A DNA stretch of 64,000 bases from Botryotinia globosa. Its lineage: Eukaryota; Ascomycota; Leotiomycetes; Helotiales; Sclerotiniaceae. The notes beneath the pieces were generated by a model. It was not told the DNA's origin. It did no database searches and saw nothing but the letters and a program-made list of their open reading frames with translations. Below, in pieces: positions 36,535-49,242 of this stretch (the first letter of the stretch is position 1; each line of letters starts with the position of its first letter). Location of the stretch: NCBI GenBank assembly GCA_014898425.1, contig RCSZ01000017.1, forward strand, positions 310,001 to 374,000, given 5' to 3'. The position numbers and the translations under genes are program-made.

Positions 36535-38273
36535 TCATACAGTGGAAGCATGTAACTTGACTTTTACACCGTTGGCGGAGGAATTTGTGAGTTTGACTTC
36601 ATGTTTCACAATTGGGTCCGTTGCCATATCTCGGATTATATCAAACCTCTGAAGAAGCCTTACAGTAACATAACCGGCTTCATTCAAGGCAAATTGCTGC
36701 CCAATACAAATCCTTGCACCGCCATTAAACTTTTCAACGTCAGTGAGTAGCCTCGGACGGGAAAAGAGCTGAACCCAAACTTACAGGTAGATACTCCCAT
36801 CCCACTTTCTTCCCTTCCCATCTCTCAGGTCGAAACTCCTCAGCGTCATCACCCCATATATCCTTTCTACGATGCATGACGAAAACACTGTATTCGACTA
36901 TTGACCCTTTTGGAATAAAGACTTTCGATTTTCCATCCTTTCCACCGCCAAGTGGTAGGGTCGTGTCCTTGTTTGCTTGTCTGACGTTAAAAGGTACAAG
37001 TGGATGAAGTCGCAAAGCTTCATTCAAACAATGTTGGAGATATCGGCAATTCTTGAGGTCCGTGAAGTTTATTTCCAAAGGATTTTCGTATGTTCCAAAG
37101 TTTTCGATAACGATATTGCGCAGCTTTTGGTACTTATCGGGATTTTGAGCGAATAAAAGAAACAACCATCCTAGTAACGAGGCCGTCGTGTCTCTACCTG
37201 CTAGCATCAAATGTAAGCACTGAGAACGAAGCTCAATTGGATCTTGTGTTTCCTTCGCAAGGGCGTCCAGGTATATATATCTCTTCTTGGTAGCGGTTGA
37301 GCCATCTTTGTCTTGATCTCTGGCCAGTGAGTTTCTATCAAGAGCAAGTTGAACAAAATAATCGACATATTCGTTGCATTTGTTGCAAGAAATCCTGAAG
37401 TCTTTGCTGGTGACCAGCCAATACTTATCAGCAAAACAGCCACGAGTATGAATCCAAGATAAAGCGTTGTCAAACTCGGCCGCAAAATCTATTCTGGTAC
37501 CCTGGGCTTCTGATTGATTTTCTGGCAGATTGAGAAGCTGGGTATCAGCAGACCTAAAAACATTGTTGGCTTAGTTATCATTGTACATCATCAAAGATTA
37601 TTGCATACCGCCCCCGGAATATTGGGGGTATAGTGCAACGTGACTGCGATAAAGATTCTACTTACTGTCCAAGTAGAACTTCTGTTGCAGAGTCCATGGT
37701 CAATCGAAAGAAAAGAACCTGTAGATCTATCTCTTCGGTCCAGTCACCCTGAAGTCTGGTATCTATAGCTCTCATCAAGTTCTGGACATGCCTCTCCTCC
37801 AACTCGAAATCACTCATCTGATCCCGATTGAACTGGGGTCTCATCATATCCCTTGTTACCTTCCATTCGTGACCATCTTGTGTAAATATGCCTTTCCCAA
37901 GCATAGGCCAGAAGGCCCCTATCCGCATTTGCCCTAGATCAAAGTCGGCAAATTGTGTCGCTAAAACAGCCTTGACATTTTCAGGATCTACTGTAAAAAG
38001 ACTCGACGTATTCATGATTGAATACTTGAATGTTATGCCAAATTTTTCGACATTTCTTTGAAGGTGGGTTGGGAAGTACTTTCCACGATCGGCCTCCAGA
38101 GCTATCTTAATGATATCAAGACCGAAAGGCCAACGGCTGATAGTGTCTTTCGGTACTGGCTCTTGACACTCGAATTTGCGCAGTTTGGCAGAATATATGT
38201 GTGATTTGTATATCCTGTTCGCAAGGAAATAGAAGAAGAGGAAGAAAGCTACCCAGATACTTATAGAAGCCAT
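36535..38273 (-). CDS. CYP52-like cytochrome P450, probably frameshifted
   Basis: Alkane/fatty-acid-hydroxylase-like P450. Exons are about 38273-37666, 37554-36785 and 36729-36535. Residues about 5-20 form a hydrophobic ER anchor. [10 protein letters not shown] is the I-helix oxygen-binding motif, EALR the K-helix ExxR, FRPERW the PERF-type motif, and [15 protein letters not shown] carries the heme-ligating Cys in the last exon. The natural exon 1-exon 2 join reads [19 protein letters not shown], but the run CCCC at 37500-37503 then puts the rest ([16 protein letters not shown] onward) one base out of frame. An alternative acceptor after CCCAG at about 37504 restores frame by removing that segment, leaving a long intron. 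So it is either a pseudogene by one base, a sequencing error, or a shortened protein. Confidence 0.75.
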
Positions 38274-39236
38274 ATCTCCACGTGTAGCAAAGATACAGTT
38301 TCGAATAAGTTGTACGGCGCGTTACTCCAATCCTTGAAAAGATGCGGCAAACACTGGAATTTGAATGGTAACGAATGAAGCAAACTTATGAACAGATTGG
38401 TGATGGAGTAGCTAAGTCAACGTCGCGTCTAAATCTCAACAGTTGGCGGCGTGTGCACACAATATTTCAAGCCGGCAAACAGAGAATACGAGGGCCTTTT
38501 TCCCGATAAGTAATCATTTGATAGCCAATTCATAGGTTTATAAATAATGAACCTATACAATAGTAATCACTGCAAATGTACCGAGGCACATATGGAACAC
38601 AGCCACCCGAGCCACCCGAGCCAGTCGAGGTATCTGGATGGTGGGTAGGTACGTATGTAGCTGGAGGTCCGACTTACCTGCCTACTTTGCACAGAATCTA
38701 GATGTGATCCTATCACATCGTCATGACCCATATTTTGTAAGCCACTTTGTCAATCCACCAATCATAAATTCGAGAAAAATTGATTCCTGATAACTTAAAG
38801 TCCATTGGTTATTGAAATCCCCGTATCGCGAATTTGACACGTAAATTCGCCATTCTATCTAGATAGGTAGTGAGCAAAAGAGAAAAAGACGCGCTCTCAA
38901 GTATTTCCTTCCCTTCTTCTCGACTCCTTCCCTTTCACTATTCCAAACGACCCCCGCTGGTCACATCTCGCCGTCCCTTCCCATCATATATTTTCTTACC
39001 GCCATAACATAGAATACAATACAACTAACCAAACTTATCACATCTTTCATATTCCTACCAGGGATTTACTCCCAAGATATTAGCTTCCCACCAAAACACC
39101 AAACTTCTGCTCGTACCGCATGCAGAAAGAACATTATAAGAGCCGTCAAATTCATATACAAAGTAAGATAATCGTGAGAATAGAAGTCGATGCTCGTAAA
39201 CATCAATGTGAATCGTAAACATAAAATAAGCATAAA
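38274..39236. other. Intergenic between P450 and Whi5-like gene
   Basis: About 960 bp. It has GCCACCCGAGCCACCCGAGCC (two overlapping copies of GCCACCCGA at about 38603-38625) and pyrimidine-rich stretches; no gene recognised. Confidence 0.5.
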
Positions 39237-40444
39237 TCAGGGCAAAAGATCACCGCCCAACTGCATGCCAAGTCCGGTATGCTTAGAAGCAGGACTGTCA
39301 CGCCTTGATGGGCTTGCATTTTGTGGATGGAAGTTCTCAAAAGTCAAGTGCCTACGTGCAACAGTTAATGGGGTCTTTGCAGCTCTTGGGGTCCAAGTCG
39401 TTTGAGCGGGACTTGGTGTTATGTTGACAAAATCGGCGAAGTCGAATCCTTGTGAAGGTGTGGCCGGCGCACCGAATATCGAAAAACCTCCGCTATAACT
39501 AGGAGTAGTCATCATAGATGATGGCAGATCAAGCTTCCTGGACGGTGGTGTAGATGGTGGCTGCATCATGCTCGTTCGTGAGATTGGATTTGCGGGGCTA
39601 CTAAGATACAGCAAAAGATCCGCTTCTTCTTCTGCTGACCTGCCATTACCTTCTTTGATTCGACGGCGTGTGTTGCCTCTGTTCCTGATGGGAGACGGGG
39701 TTCGCGGAGACGAAGGTCGGATATTGAAAGAGTGCAGAGGAAGGTGGCTGTCTTCATCGTCAGATGGGGCTGCGAAGTTGGGGGAGGTAAGGTTATCTGG
39801 CATATGGGAAGATCCCCGGTAGAACGAGAGATCCGGTCCTGCCGAGGTGGTGAAGTGAGGTTTGCGTGGCTTGATGGGAGACGACTGGGCTAGTTGACGG
39901 TGACTTCTCCAGGAGCTATTTGGTTGACGTAATAATCTACTTGGTGTAGGGGAAGAGCGAACTCTCTTTCGAGATCCAGCTGTTGAGCTTGGTTGTTGGA
40001 ACGTGGTGTGGTACGACCTCTTCCTAGGCCCATTGCTGCTACCACTCGATACAATTCGATCGGAAAATATGGCGGTGGCTTTCAAAGGGGAACTCAGTAA
40101 GGTTCTTCGATTCGAGTAAGGGATTTCAGACGCAACACTGGAGGATGAGTCCGATAACATATCTCCACTTGAGGTTGGCCGTCTTCTTCTTAATTCTTCT
40201 TCCATCCTTGGTTCTATTGTATCCAGTGTAAGATCTTCCCAACCCCTTTCGGCTTTGAATTGTGCGAGCGCCAATCGATTTTGCAGTTTCCGAGCCATCT
40301 AGATAGTTTGATATTAGTATAGTGTTGGGGCAGTGGACTTGATTCGAATAGCACAAGAAGGTGTCTGTCTACCTTGCTCAACTCAGCTCTTTTCAATACC
40401 GCTCCCGCTACCTCCTCTGGCTGCTTCTTCCATGGGGAAGACAT
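39237..40444 (-). CDS. Whi5/Nrm1-like G1/S transcription repressor
   Basis: Two exons (40444-40373, 40298-39237) give 377 residues. Near the N-terminus, ARKLQNRLALAQFKAERGW followed by DLTLDTIEP matches the short GTB-type motif of Whi5/Nrm1 proteins, which hold the SBF/MBF transcription factors inactive until cyclin-CDK phosphorylation. The rest is disordered, rich in Ser, Pro and Arg, with many SP and TP sites (for example SSPIKPRKP, SSPRTPSP, ASPSRRDSP) suited to CDK control. That composition fits the family. Which of Whi5 or Nrm1 it resembles more cannot be decided by eye. Confidence 0.65.
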
Positions 40445-43035
40445 ATCAACCACTCTCTATTCTGTTGAAAATATTGATCTGCTTGTCGATGAGGCTGCGA
40501 AAGAAGTATATACAAGAGGTAAATATCATGGAAAGTGTTAAAGGTAGAAGTGGAAGGTCGGCGCCAAAGGTTGAAATTAGCCTTAGCTTCTTCCACCTGG
40601 TTTTTTTTTTCTTGGACGAGTTTTTCGTTGCGGGTCAACAGCGATATAAATGAAAGATTGTACAAAGTTTTTATAAAATTATTTCCCCTCCAAATTCGGA
40701 GTTATGGTATAGTTTTTCCAAAAAGTGAATTAATTGTATGATGATTTGGATGGTACGGATTGAAGATGAAGAGGTCAGAATTCCGTTGCTCATTCCTGGG
40801 ACTGCTACCATCGCTTACATGGGGAAGTGGTCAGACTGAGCTGAGCTGAGCTGCTAAGGGGCTATTGGTCTAGCGGTCTAGCGGTAATTTTTTAGGTGTT
40901 CAGGTTCTGTAATGTGCTTTAGACAAACGAATTATAGGGCTCAGATAGATTGAAAGCTTCTCAAGAGCCTCTGGGTCGCAGGAAGAAAGAAGGAAATAGA
41001 GAGAGAGTGAGTGAGAGAAAGGAAGACACAGGAAGACAGACATATGGCAGTCAGAAGAAGGGAAATCGAACTTTTCAGCATTGACCAATGATAGATGGTG
41101 TTTTTGAAGGTCAGACTCAAATTCTAGATATCAAACAGTCTGCTGAATTGTATCAGAATCCGATTGGGGGGTTTAGATTAATGAGGTTTAGGCCGGAGTA
41201 GATTGTCCATATTTTAGATGTGACACTTAGCTATTGAATCTCGAATTGTGTTATTGTGTTATGTAGTAACACTATCTGTAGTAGTCTATTGAATGTTTGT
41301 ATGGAGGGAGCATCTCGAAGGTACGTACAGAAGATGGTATGATATACCTGTACTCACTCTCTGAGAACCATGCATTACTAGACAATCTCGGTCGTTGCTA
41401 CGAACGAGTCAACCTACCTAGGTACGTATAGTATACTGTATGGAATGTGTAACTACTACATACATACTTGCTGGAGCGAGTAGGCAGTCTCGTTTGTTTT
41501 TCGAGCCCCTCAAATATGAGCGTCTTCTCTTCCTTTAGCTATCCGTACTTATCAGTAGCTAGGACGATGGCTAGGAAGAAGTCTTTTCTTCCTTTAGTCC
41601 GTCCCTGTGTTATTATAATGTTATCTCTTACCGTGTCCCCTCTGGAGTCTGGAGTCTGGAGTCTGCAGTCTGTAGTTTGCAATCTGAAGTCTGAAGTCTG
41701 AAGTCTGGAGTCTGGATTCTGGATTCTGGATTCTGGAATGCGCAGTCAACACGACAGATATGTTGTGTAGGAATTAATAGGCCGCAGCACATAAGACAGC
41801 ATAGGCGCAGTTGAATCATGATTCTCATATGAATGCAGCAAGTGTCGATAGAGTGAATTTGGTTACACCACTGCTAAATTCTCCCTGTGTCAAAGAGATG
41901 CTTTCGGAACATCAATGGAAGGTATTGACGATCATTCCTAAAACATGTGTCTCTCGTTGTAATACTGGATTCCGTTGGTTGGTTGGATACCTAATCATGT
42001 CATGTTATGTCATGTTATGTCATGTCACGTCACGTATTGTTGAATTGTATTTTAACGGGTAATATATATATATATATATCTACATATACATACCTACATA
42101 TATATATACCTACCTAGGTAAATATAAATTGGTGTAGCCTTTCTTATCTGCTCCTGCTAATTACTAACTCATGACTTTTGTCCTATCACGTCCCACCTGC
42201 ACCGACTTGTAAGTCATAGATAGGTAGGTACTTACAAGTTACGACCTTCCTAGTACATGACCAACTTCATCTCCTACCGTTCCACTCATCTACCACCTAC
42301 CACCTACCACCTACCTCCTACCTCCTACCTAGTACCTACGTCCACCAGTCCGTCCCTCACTACGTATTTTATCATAAATTAAACATCACCTAGCTAATAA
42401 TTATCCTTATTCTTTTCCTTTTCCTCTTCCAATGTCAACTCAATTGAACAATATCTAATCCTCTCTTACAATCTACACGTAATAGTGATGATAAAATAAT
42501 CAAATATTCTTAAAGAATCCTCCCTAATATCATTTCCGACGTCATCCATCGTTACACTCATTCTCTTTTTTGTTCCTGTTCCTGTTCTTGTTCTCGTCCT
42601 TCTGCTTTTGATACGAGCGCTCAGTGATGCTTGATTGATTGGGAAACGTTAAATCCATTAATATATTTATAAAAAAATATTCACACCCACCATTCACACC
42701 TTCGTTTTGCCTTTCTGAAAAAGGATCTGCCTTCTTTGATTTCCCATTGATTAAATATCCCTGGAGAACCTCTTTCCTCCTAGCCCCCCCCATCAGGAAC
42801 TGCAAGCAAGAAGCTTCATCATTTTAGTCCCAAAATTAGCACTCCTCCTTCTCAACTACTGCAGTCGAGGGAACCACTCCCTTGAATAGAATACTACCAA
42901 AGGTCTGCCATCATCTCCGCTGTCATCACTCCCGAAGGATTGTTTCAATGTCCTCTTCGCTTTGATATCAATACATCACAAGCTAACACATCTGGAGACC
43001 TTGTCTTCAGCTACACCCCTTGCTCTAGCTATATT
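40445..43035. other. Long intergenic region with short repeats
   Basis: This 2.6-kb spacer between the divergent Whi5-like and metzincin genes contains a 7-bp minisatellite, TA microsatellite at about 42062-42080, CATGTTATGT repeats (about 41998-42030), CCTACCACCTA repeats (about 42290-42330) and two ACCTAGGT palindromes (41416-41423, 42112-42119). No gene is supported. Confidence 0.55.
41642..41739. repeat. 7-bp minisatellite, 14 units
   Basis: Fourteen consecutive 7-mers in perfect register: CTGGAGT three times, then CTGCAGT, CTGTAGT, TTGCAAT, CTGAAGT three times, CTGGAGT, CTGGATT three times and CTGGAAT. Variation is confined mostly to the fourth and sixth bases. Confidence 0.9.
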
Positions 43036-45907
43036 ATGGCCCCTTCCTTCTTGAAGGACTTTAAGAGGCGCTCCAAGTCCGGCGCAAAAACAACCGACTC
43101 CAGCACAGGTGAATCTACTGGTAGTAATGCCAGTGGTGGGAGTGCCCCTCGAAGCAACACATTCACTTCGAGTAAATCGCAAATATCCTTGAATTCTTCT
43201 TATGGCACTACAACCCCACCAACAATGACAAACTCACAGTCCTCATCGAATCTCAACGGTGCGGGAGCAACTCGACCAACTGTTTCTACCACTGGATCAA
43301 ATAGACATAGTGTATCTGGGATGTCGGGCGTAGGATCCCCTTCTTCGAAGTCGGCTTTGCCCGTCTCGCCATATTCGCCCCGAATTCTATCCATCACTGA
43401 TAATACATGGGTAAGCTTTCCTATCTTGGTCCAGGATTGGTGAAGCTAATATACGTCAAACAGGTATACCAAAAGGTCTTATCGATATATGGCACAATAT
43501 CTGATCCATCAGAAGTTCAAATAGATGGGACGCTCACAGTCACTCGTCTAGACGATGCATTTCCTCCGACATACTGGCCGGTCTCCGAGTCTCATTTTAA
43601 GGCTCTTGTTTACCTTACCCCTGGACCGAATAGATTGAGATTCGATTTCACATCCCCAAAACTCGCGAACAGCAACTCTCCTAATCCTGTACACTCCTCT
43701 TTCCTCACTCTTCACATGCTGCCCGCTCTTACAAATCCTCCACTTCAATTGGTTATACTGCTCGGAAAAGATTCACCCGGCACATTTGATGCTGTTCCTT
43801 CGCGCATTGAGAGAGAAGGCAATGGCCTGGATACTGCTATACGAAAATTCAGAATGGCCGCTTATCTGTACGTATATTTCTCATCTTTAAAAACTTTCTA
43901 CTATCCTAGTGGTGAGTAGCAAGTTGTCATTGCTGGAATTGGCAATGAGAATTTTTCTGTGGAATCAGTGGCTCCGGGAACAAATTTTTGGGGGGCAAGG
44001 GGGGGAAAGGGCGACAGCATATCCTATCAATTTGATTCTTGTTTTTCTATCAGTCCCTATAGAGAACGGACTAACGGTTAGTAGGTGGCAAGCATTTACC
44101 GCTGAGCAGATGTACCGGAATAAGCTTGGTAGGAGGACATTTAGATTTGAAGAAGAGTGGATTACAGGCACCTCGAACTATAGAGACCGGGAAGCTGGGA
44201 CAATGCGAAGTGAAGCCAAGATCCATGTTATTCGAAGCTCTAAGACTGTTGCTGAACTTCGGCATCTTGATGTCGCCCAGCAGAACGAAAATGGTGCCCG
44301 CCGAGGCGATCTATTTTCCTTTGCCAGTGAAGACGTCAAAAACTATTTTAAGCCCCAGCCAGGCCAGAAACAGTATGTGACAGTTCTCCTCCTGGACGCT
44401 CACTGGGAGAAACAGCACAATATGATCACTGGTCATGCGGCCCTCGGAGGTGGAGGCGGCGAGCTTCAACTCGCTATTTTTGGCAGTCAGGCGCTACAAA
44501 GTTATCCATCTACACTCGAAGAAGTTGTGCCAGCATTCTCTGATTGTACAACCACCGATACTAATTTTGTAGCCAATGACTGTAATGAATCCGGCAGCAA
44601 CTGGGAGGCTGCCAACATTGGAATAGGTGCCCACTTACATGAAGTAGGCCATTTGTTTGGATGCCCCCATCAAGAGAACGGGGTAATGCTTCGAGACTAC
44701 GTCATGTTGAACCGATCATTCACCACCAGGGAACCTTATTCAACACGCACCAGATCGAAGGGAGGGCTGGTTCTACCAAAAGACGAATGCACATGGCATA
44801 GGCTAGACACTCTACGCTTTCGAAGTCACCCATCGTTCGCTCTTCCTACAGATCCTCCGCGAGCTAACGATGACTCTATACAAGTATGGCCTGTAGATAA
44901 TGGAAGCGTGATAATTACAGCGGCATCTGGTGTAGCTTTCCTCGAAATATTTACGGATGGCGAAGATCTTTGTCACTATTGGCAAGAGTTTGGAGATGGG
45001 AATGGCAATGGACCCATTCAACGACAAATTACTCTCACAGAGCAAGATTTAAGAAATCAGCTACCCGAAGACCGCCGAAAAGCGAAACTGAAGATATCCG
45101 TAAAGTCATTCGCTGGTGGCAGCCATGATGTTGATGACTTTGCCCAACTTGTCTCAAAAGCTAGTAAGCTAAAATTGAAGAATGGACAGATAGCTTTCAG
45201 GAGCAGTAAGCTGGGTGCATCGCAGATGGACGGAACCCAGCCACAAGAAGTCGTATTTGACAGTTCAATTCATCAAACGAAACTAATGATACAAGTGAGA
45301 GTGTAAGTAAAAAAAACTTGTTTCAACCGGGCTGGAAGGACCATATTGGGTCGCAGTTCTCACAATTCTTAAAACACTTCACCTAAGTACGATGACTGAC
45401 TTGTATTCTAGCTGGGCGGGCTTCGCTCTCGATGGTATAGAGTTTATTTATGAAGATGCGACCTCTCAACTTTTTGGCAAGAGGGGTGGATCATCCGCAG
45501 ATTTCAGTCTTGGTATGTGACCAAAATCTCCAGATGTCCCGTCTGAACTACTAATGCTTTTTCTTCTTCAGATACACGTCGTGGAGAGTACATTACTGGA
45601 TTCTACGTCAGAAGTGGGTTGTGGTTGGACGGAATTGCAATTATGACTAGTTTAGGCAGGAAGTCCCAGGTTTTTGGAAACCCTGCTGGTGGTTCTGGGT
45701 TAGTGTTTTCCTATCCTGCACCGGTGCTATATCAAATTAGTTGTTGGGACTTACAATAGTCCATATTATTACATCCGGCTATTCGCATAAGATCTCGCTA
45801 ACACTTCCAGGCATACTTTGATACCCCCGAGAGGATACACTATTGCAGGCGTTTCAGGATCGTGTGCATCATGGATTGACGGGTTTGGTATCATTCTTAC
45901 TCGGTAA
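43036..45907 (+). CDS. Metzincin-type metallopeptidase with jacalin-like C-terminus (yeast YIL108W family)
   Basis: Six exons (43036-43410, 43464-43867, 44085-45302, 45412-45512, 45572-45698, 45811-45907) give 773 residues. Residues 1 to about 115 are Ser/Thr/Gly-rich and disordered. The putative zinc site is HEVGHLFGCPH, with His445, Glu446, His449 and His455 fitting HEXXHXXGXXH. The C-terminal part (WAGFALDGIEFIYE, YITGFYVRSG, GSCASWIDGFGII) is a jacalin-like lectin fold. This pairing is that of the family of yeast YIL108W, a putative metallopeptidase of unknown role. No signal peptide is seen, so a cytosolic location is likely. Substrate is unknown. Confidence 0.85.
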
Positions 45908-46596
45908 AAAACATTAAGGTAATCGCTGGGGAGCGAGTAGTACGCATTAATATTGTATAATTTGGTTTGGGAAGACGTGGTTCGAACGGTCCTACAGATT
46001 ACCGTTTATCCTATGATATTTATTTCTCAGGGTGGTTAGTAACAATACCTAGGTAAAAGCTTCAGTGCGAATGGCGTAACTTGGGCATATCTATAGAGGC
46101 GTTTTAGAATAAATGACAGATTTTCCATTTCCTGACAGTCTTGAATGAAGTGATTGCGGGATATATCTGTGAAACACATCTGTGGAATATATCTGTGAGC
46201 TGTGCATGTTTTTCGAGTCCTACTCAAAGTTCTTGGCAAGAATGATTGTATCACCAAGTACATGATTGGGTACCCGAAAGCTTATGTATGTAATAAATGA
46301 CCAGTTCGAATTCGATCTTTGTCCATGGGGTGAAAAGGCTGTGCAATCCATTCAAATTCCTTCCAAGGCAATAACAAGTGCTGTTGGTGTTTCCACCATA
46401 GTTTGCTCAGACCCCTTGTTCAGCTGTGGCTTGGCGATCCCTCAACGTCATGGCTGGTAAAACCAAGCTCTTCCAACGAAAAGAAAACAAACGTAGAAAA
46501 TCACTCTTCCTAAAAAAGGCTCAAAACCAACAACCTCACGATACCCTCACATATTTTCTACACCTCGAATACCCAGCGTGAGTTGATATATCTCAG
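45908..46596. other. Intergenic upstream of CHO1
   Basis: About 690 bp with one ACCTAGGT palindrome (46047-46054). No gene recognised. Confidence 0.5.
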
Positions 46597-47535
46597 ATGT
46601 CGAAAAGAAATAGCGGTAATGCCGCAAATGGCGCAACAAAGGATGCAACAGCCGGTGGGCCAGGTAAGCTTATAATTGCTCCTTTGATTACCCCTCCCCC
46701 TCCTGGATCAATAGATCGATTTTACACTATTGTATCATATGCTAACGGATGCTATAGCTATGGACAAACAAAAGAGGTTGTTAGAGAAAGATACAGGGCA
46801 TTTCTCTATGATCAAGATGTTGCATCTTGCGGATTTGATCACCGAACTCAATGGTAATTCTCCTTTCCCGAAAGTCTCTCGCACAAATCAACTAACCGCT
46901 ACAAATCAGGGTTCTGCGGTGTTATGTCTGTATTCGCCTCCATGCGATATTGTCTGGGCCCATCAGATGCGCACGGAAATCTCTGGGCGGCTTTAGCTTT
47001 TATGCCTTTTGGATTGTTCTTCGATTTCATGGATGGGAAGGTTGCCAGATGGAGAAAGAAGAGTAGTTTGATGGGTCAAGAATTGGATTCTTTGGCGGAT
47101 TTGGTACAGTTCTTCCTTCTACTTTTATGCGTGTCAGAATTTTGATTCTAACGATTTCTTCTATAGGTATCCTTTGGTGTTTCTCCCGCCGCTGCAGCTT
47201 TTGCTATCGGTATCCGCACTCCTCTCGACCACCTCTTCCTTACTTTCTTCGTCCTCTGCGGTCTCACCCGTCTCGCTCGTTTCAATATCACGGTAGCCAA
47301 TGTTCCCAAGGATGCCACTGGAAAGAGTAAATATTTCGAAGGCACACCGATCCCTACTTCCCTCTCCATTGCCGCATTAATGGCATACTGGGTATCCAAG
47401 GGTTGGATCTTGGACAATATACCATTAGGAACGGTGGGCACTGGTACTGTTTTTGAGTTTCATCCTGTTGTGGGACTTTTTGTTCTTTGGGGCTGCATGA
47501 TGACTAGTAAGACCATTCACATCCCCAAGCCATGA
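46597..47535 (+). CDS. CHO1: Phosphatidylserine synthase
   Basis: Makes phosphatidylserine from CDP-diacylglycerol and serine in the ER, the first step of the PS-PE-PC route. Four exons (46597-46663, 46758-46853, 46910-47103, 47167-47535) give 241 residues. The CDP-alcohol phosphotransferase signature DGxxAR(8)GxxxD(3)D is seen as [15 protein letters not shown] followed by QELDSLAD. Several hydrophobic segments fit membrane helices, and the C-terminus SKTIHIPKP matches fungal Cho1. Length is slightly under yeast Cho1 because of a shorter N-terminus. The start was chosen as the first ATG that splices into the conserved [13 protein letters not shown] block. Confidence 0.94.
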
Positions 47536-48399
47536 TTAGAACATTATGTTTGGGATCGAGTGTGGATTATGAAGAAAGGAACGTGGTGGAAAGAAGGGAT
47601 GGTAATAGACATACCCGACTTGGTGGTGAGGTGGAGATGAAGCATGTATTATGATACCTTGAAGTTTATGAGCTGGTGCAAATATACCTATTAAATGCAA
47701 TCCTCTTCTCGTGTTATATTTAACGACAATATGCAAGTAAAGAAGTCGTTGATTTGTTTCCCCACGAGTCTGTGATATGGTTACTACAGTATTTCTCTTA
47801 TACCCAACTTTATTCGCCATTACTTGAAGAAGGAATTCAACTACCAATAACAAAAATGAACATAAAATCATTTCTAGACAACAGATCAACAGCGAAGGAG
47901 AGTTTTCAGCACCTGTTTTAATCTTGTAATTAAATCGAAAAGTAATGAATTTCTGGCTTCTATAAAATGGAGAGCGAGAGCGATTATGCATTTTTGTGTT
48001 GGTAATCAACGAATTAGATAGGCGTATGAAGTGTATAAGATCGAAGGCCTAGCTAGACATTCGAGATACTCTCGGGGAACGTTTTTTGGATAAGAGGAAT
48101 GTCTCTTTGAGAGTAGATGAAGGCCAAACATACAAAGAAGGTAATATGATTGGAGGCTTTTCGATCTGTAATCTTTGGGCGGGCGGGTGATTGATCTCAA
48201 TTTAGATCAGGCTCTCTTTGGTAAAGTATGTGTAATATGTTGCCCGAAGCTTCATGATTTTCCTATCGTCCACCGACTATTGACTAAGAAAGTACAATTT
48301 TTGCACAGAAGTTCGCAGCAGCCCAAGCCGTACCAACAAACATATCCCTAAACGCCATATACCCAGATTTGGTCTACTTCAGTTCTTTGTCTTACCGGT
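47536..48399. other. Intergenic between convergent CHO1 and GAR1
   Basis: About 860 bp of 3' flanks; no gene recognised. Confidence 0.5.
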
Positions 48400-49242
48400 T
48401 TAACGTCCACCTCTGGAGAATCCACCTCTCGATCCACCTCTCGCGCCACCTCGAGGAGTGAAACCACCACCTCCTCGAGAGAAACCACCACCACCGCCAC
48501 CTCTGGAGAATCCTCCGCTGCCACCTCTTGGTGTGAAACCACCTCTACCTCCACGTGGCGCACCTCTTCCGCCACCTCGTCCGCCTCTCATTGGTCCTCC
48601 TCTACCTCCTCTGGCACCACCGGCTCTCTTTGGTTTTGGTGCTCCTGGAGGTGGCTTTGGCTTTGGAAGGAATTTCTCCAAAGGAAGGAGTTTGTCGCCG
48701 CCGATGTAGAATTTGTCGCCAGTCTTGAATGAAGTGGCTTGGATACCTTCGGTTGGCTTGATGGTGAAGTAAACTTGGTTGATGGGGCCGAGAATCTCGT
48801 CGACTTTACCAATCGAGGTCTATCAATTGGCTATTAGTCTATATTTTACAAAACTGTTTTAAATTGAGAATTAAATACCTTGTTCTCTAGGTAGATTGGC
48901 GCATTGAAGTAAGGAATTTTAGTATTGATGGATTCGCAGACAATTTCTCCTTCACTGGCATGGAGGAAAGATCCCATAGCTATCTTAAATTAGCAATTGG
49001 CTCTAATAATGCGAACAGGAATTATCATACCAAATACATCTGCTGGAGGACCGTTGTCTCTTTGCTGGAAACCGCCGCGTCCTGGTGTAAATCGTTAGCA
49101 ATTGCGCACAAATTGATCTACTCAAATTCGCAAAGAGTGTTAACGTACCTCCACCACGACCACCGAATCCTCCTCTACCACCACTGAAACCAGCATTTGC
49201 GCCGGTACCGCGACCGCCTCTTGATCCGCCTCGGAAAGACAT
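48400..49242 (-). CDS. GAR1: H/ACA snoRNP protein GAR1
   Basis: Core protein of H/ACA snoRNPs that guide rRNA pseudouridylation in the nucleolus. Four exons (49242-49149, 49081-49031, 48979-48879, 48819-48400) give 221 residues. RGG-rich tails flank a compact core: the N-tail starts [12 protein letters not shown], the core runs from about [14 protein letters not shown] through [24 protein letters not shown] and [19 protein letters not shown], and the C-tail is a long run of RGG and GGF repeats. The gene is divergent from THS1 across 298 bp. Confidence 0.95.

Noticed and set aside
37207..37485. Separate gene on the minus strand within the P450
   Set aside because: It is an out-of-frame reading of P450 exon 2.
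48348..48709. Val/Glu-rich and Pro-rich frames overlapping GAR1
   Set aside because: Shadows of the GC-rich RGG-encoding sequence in other frames.
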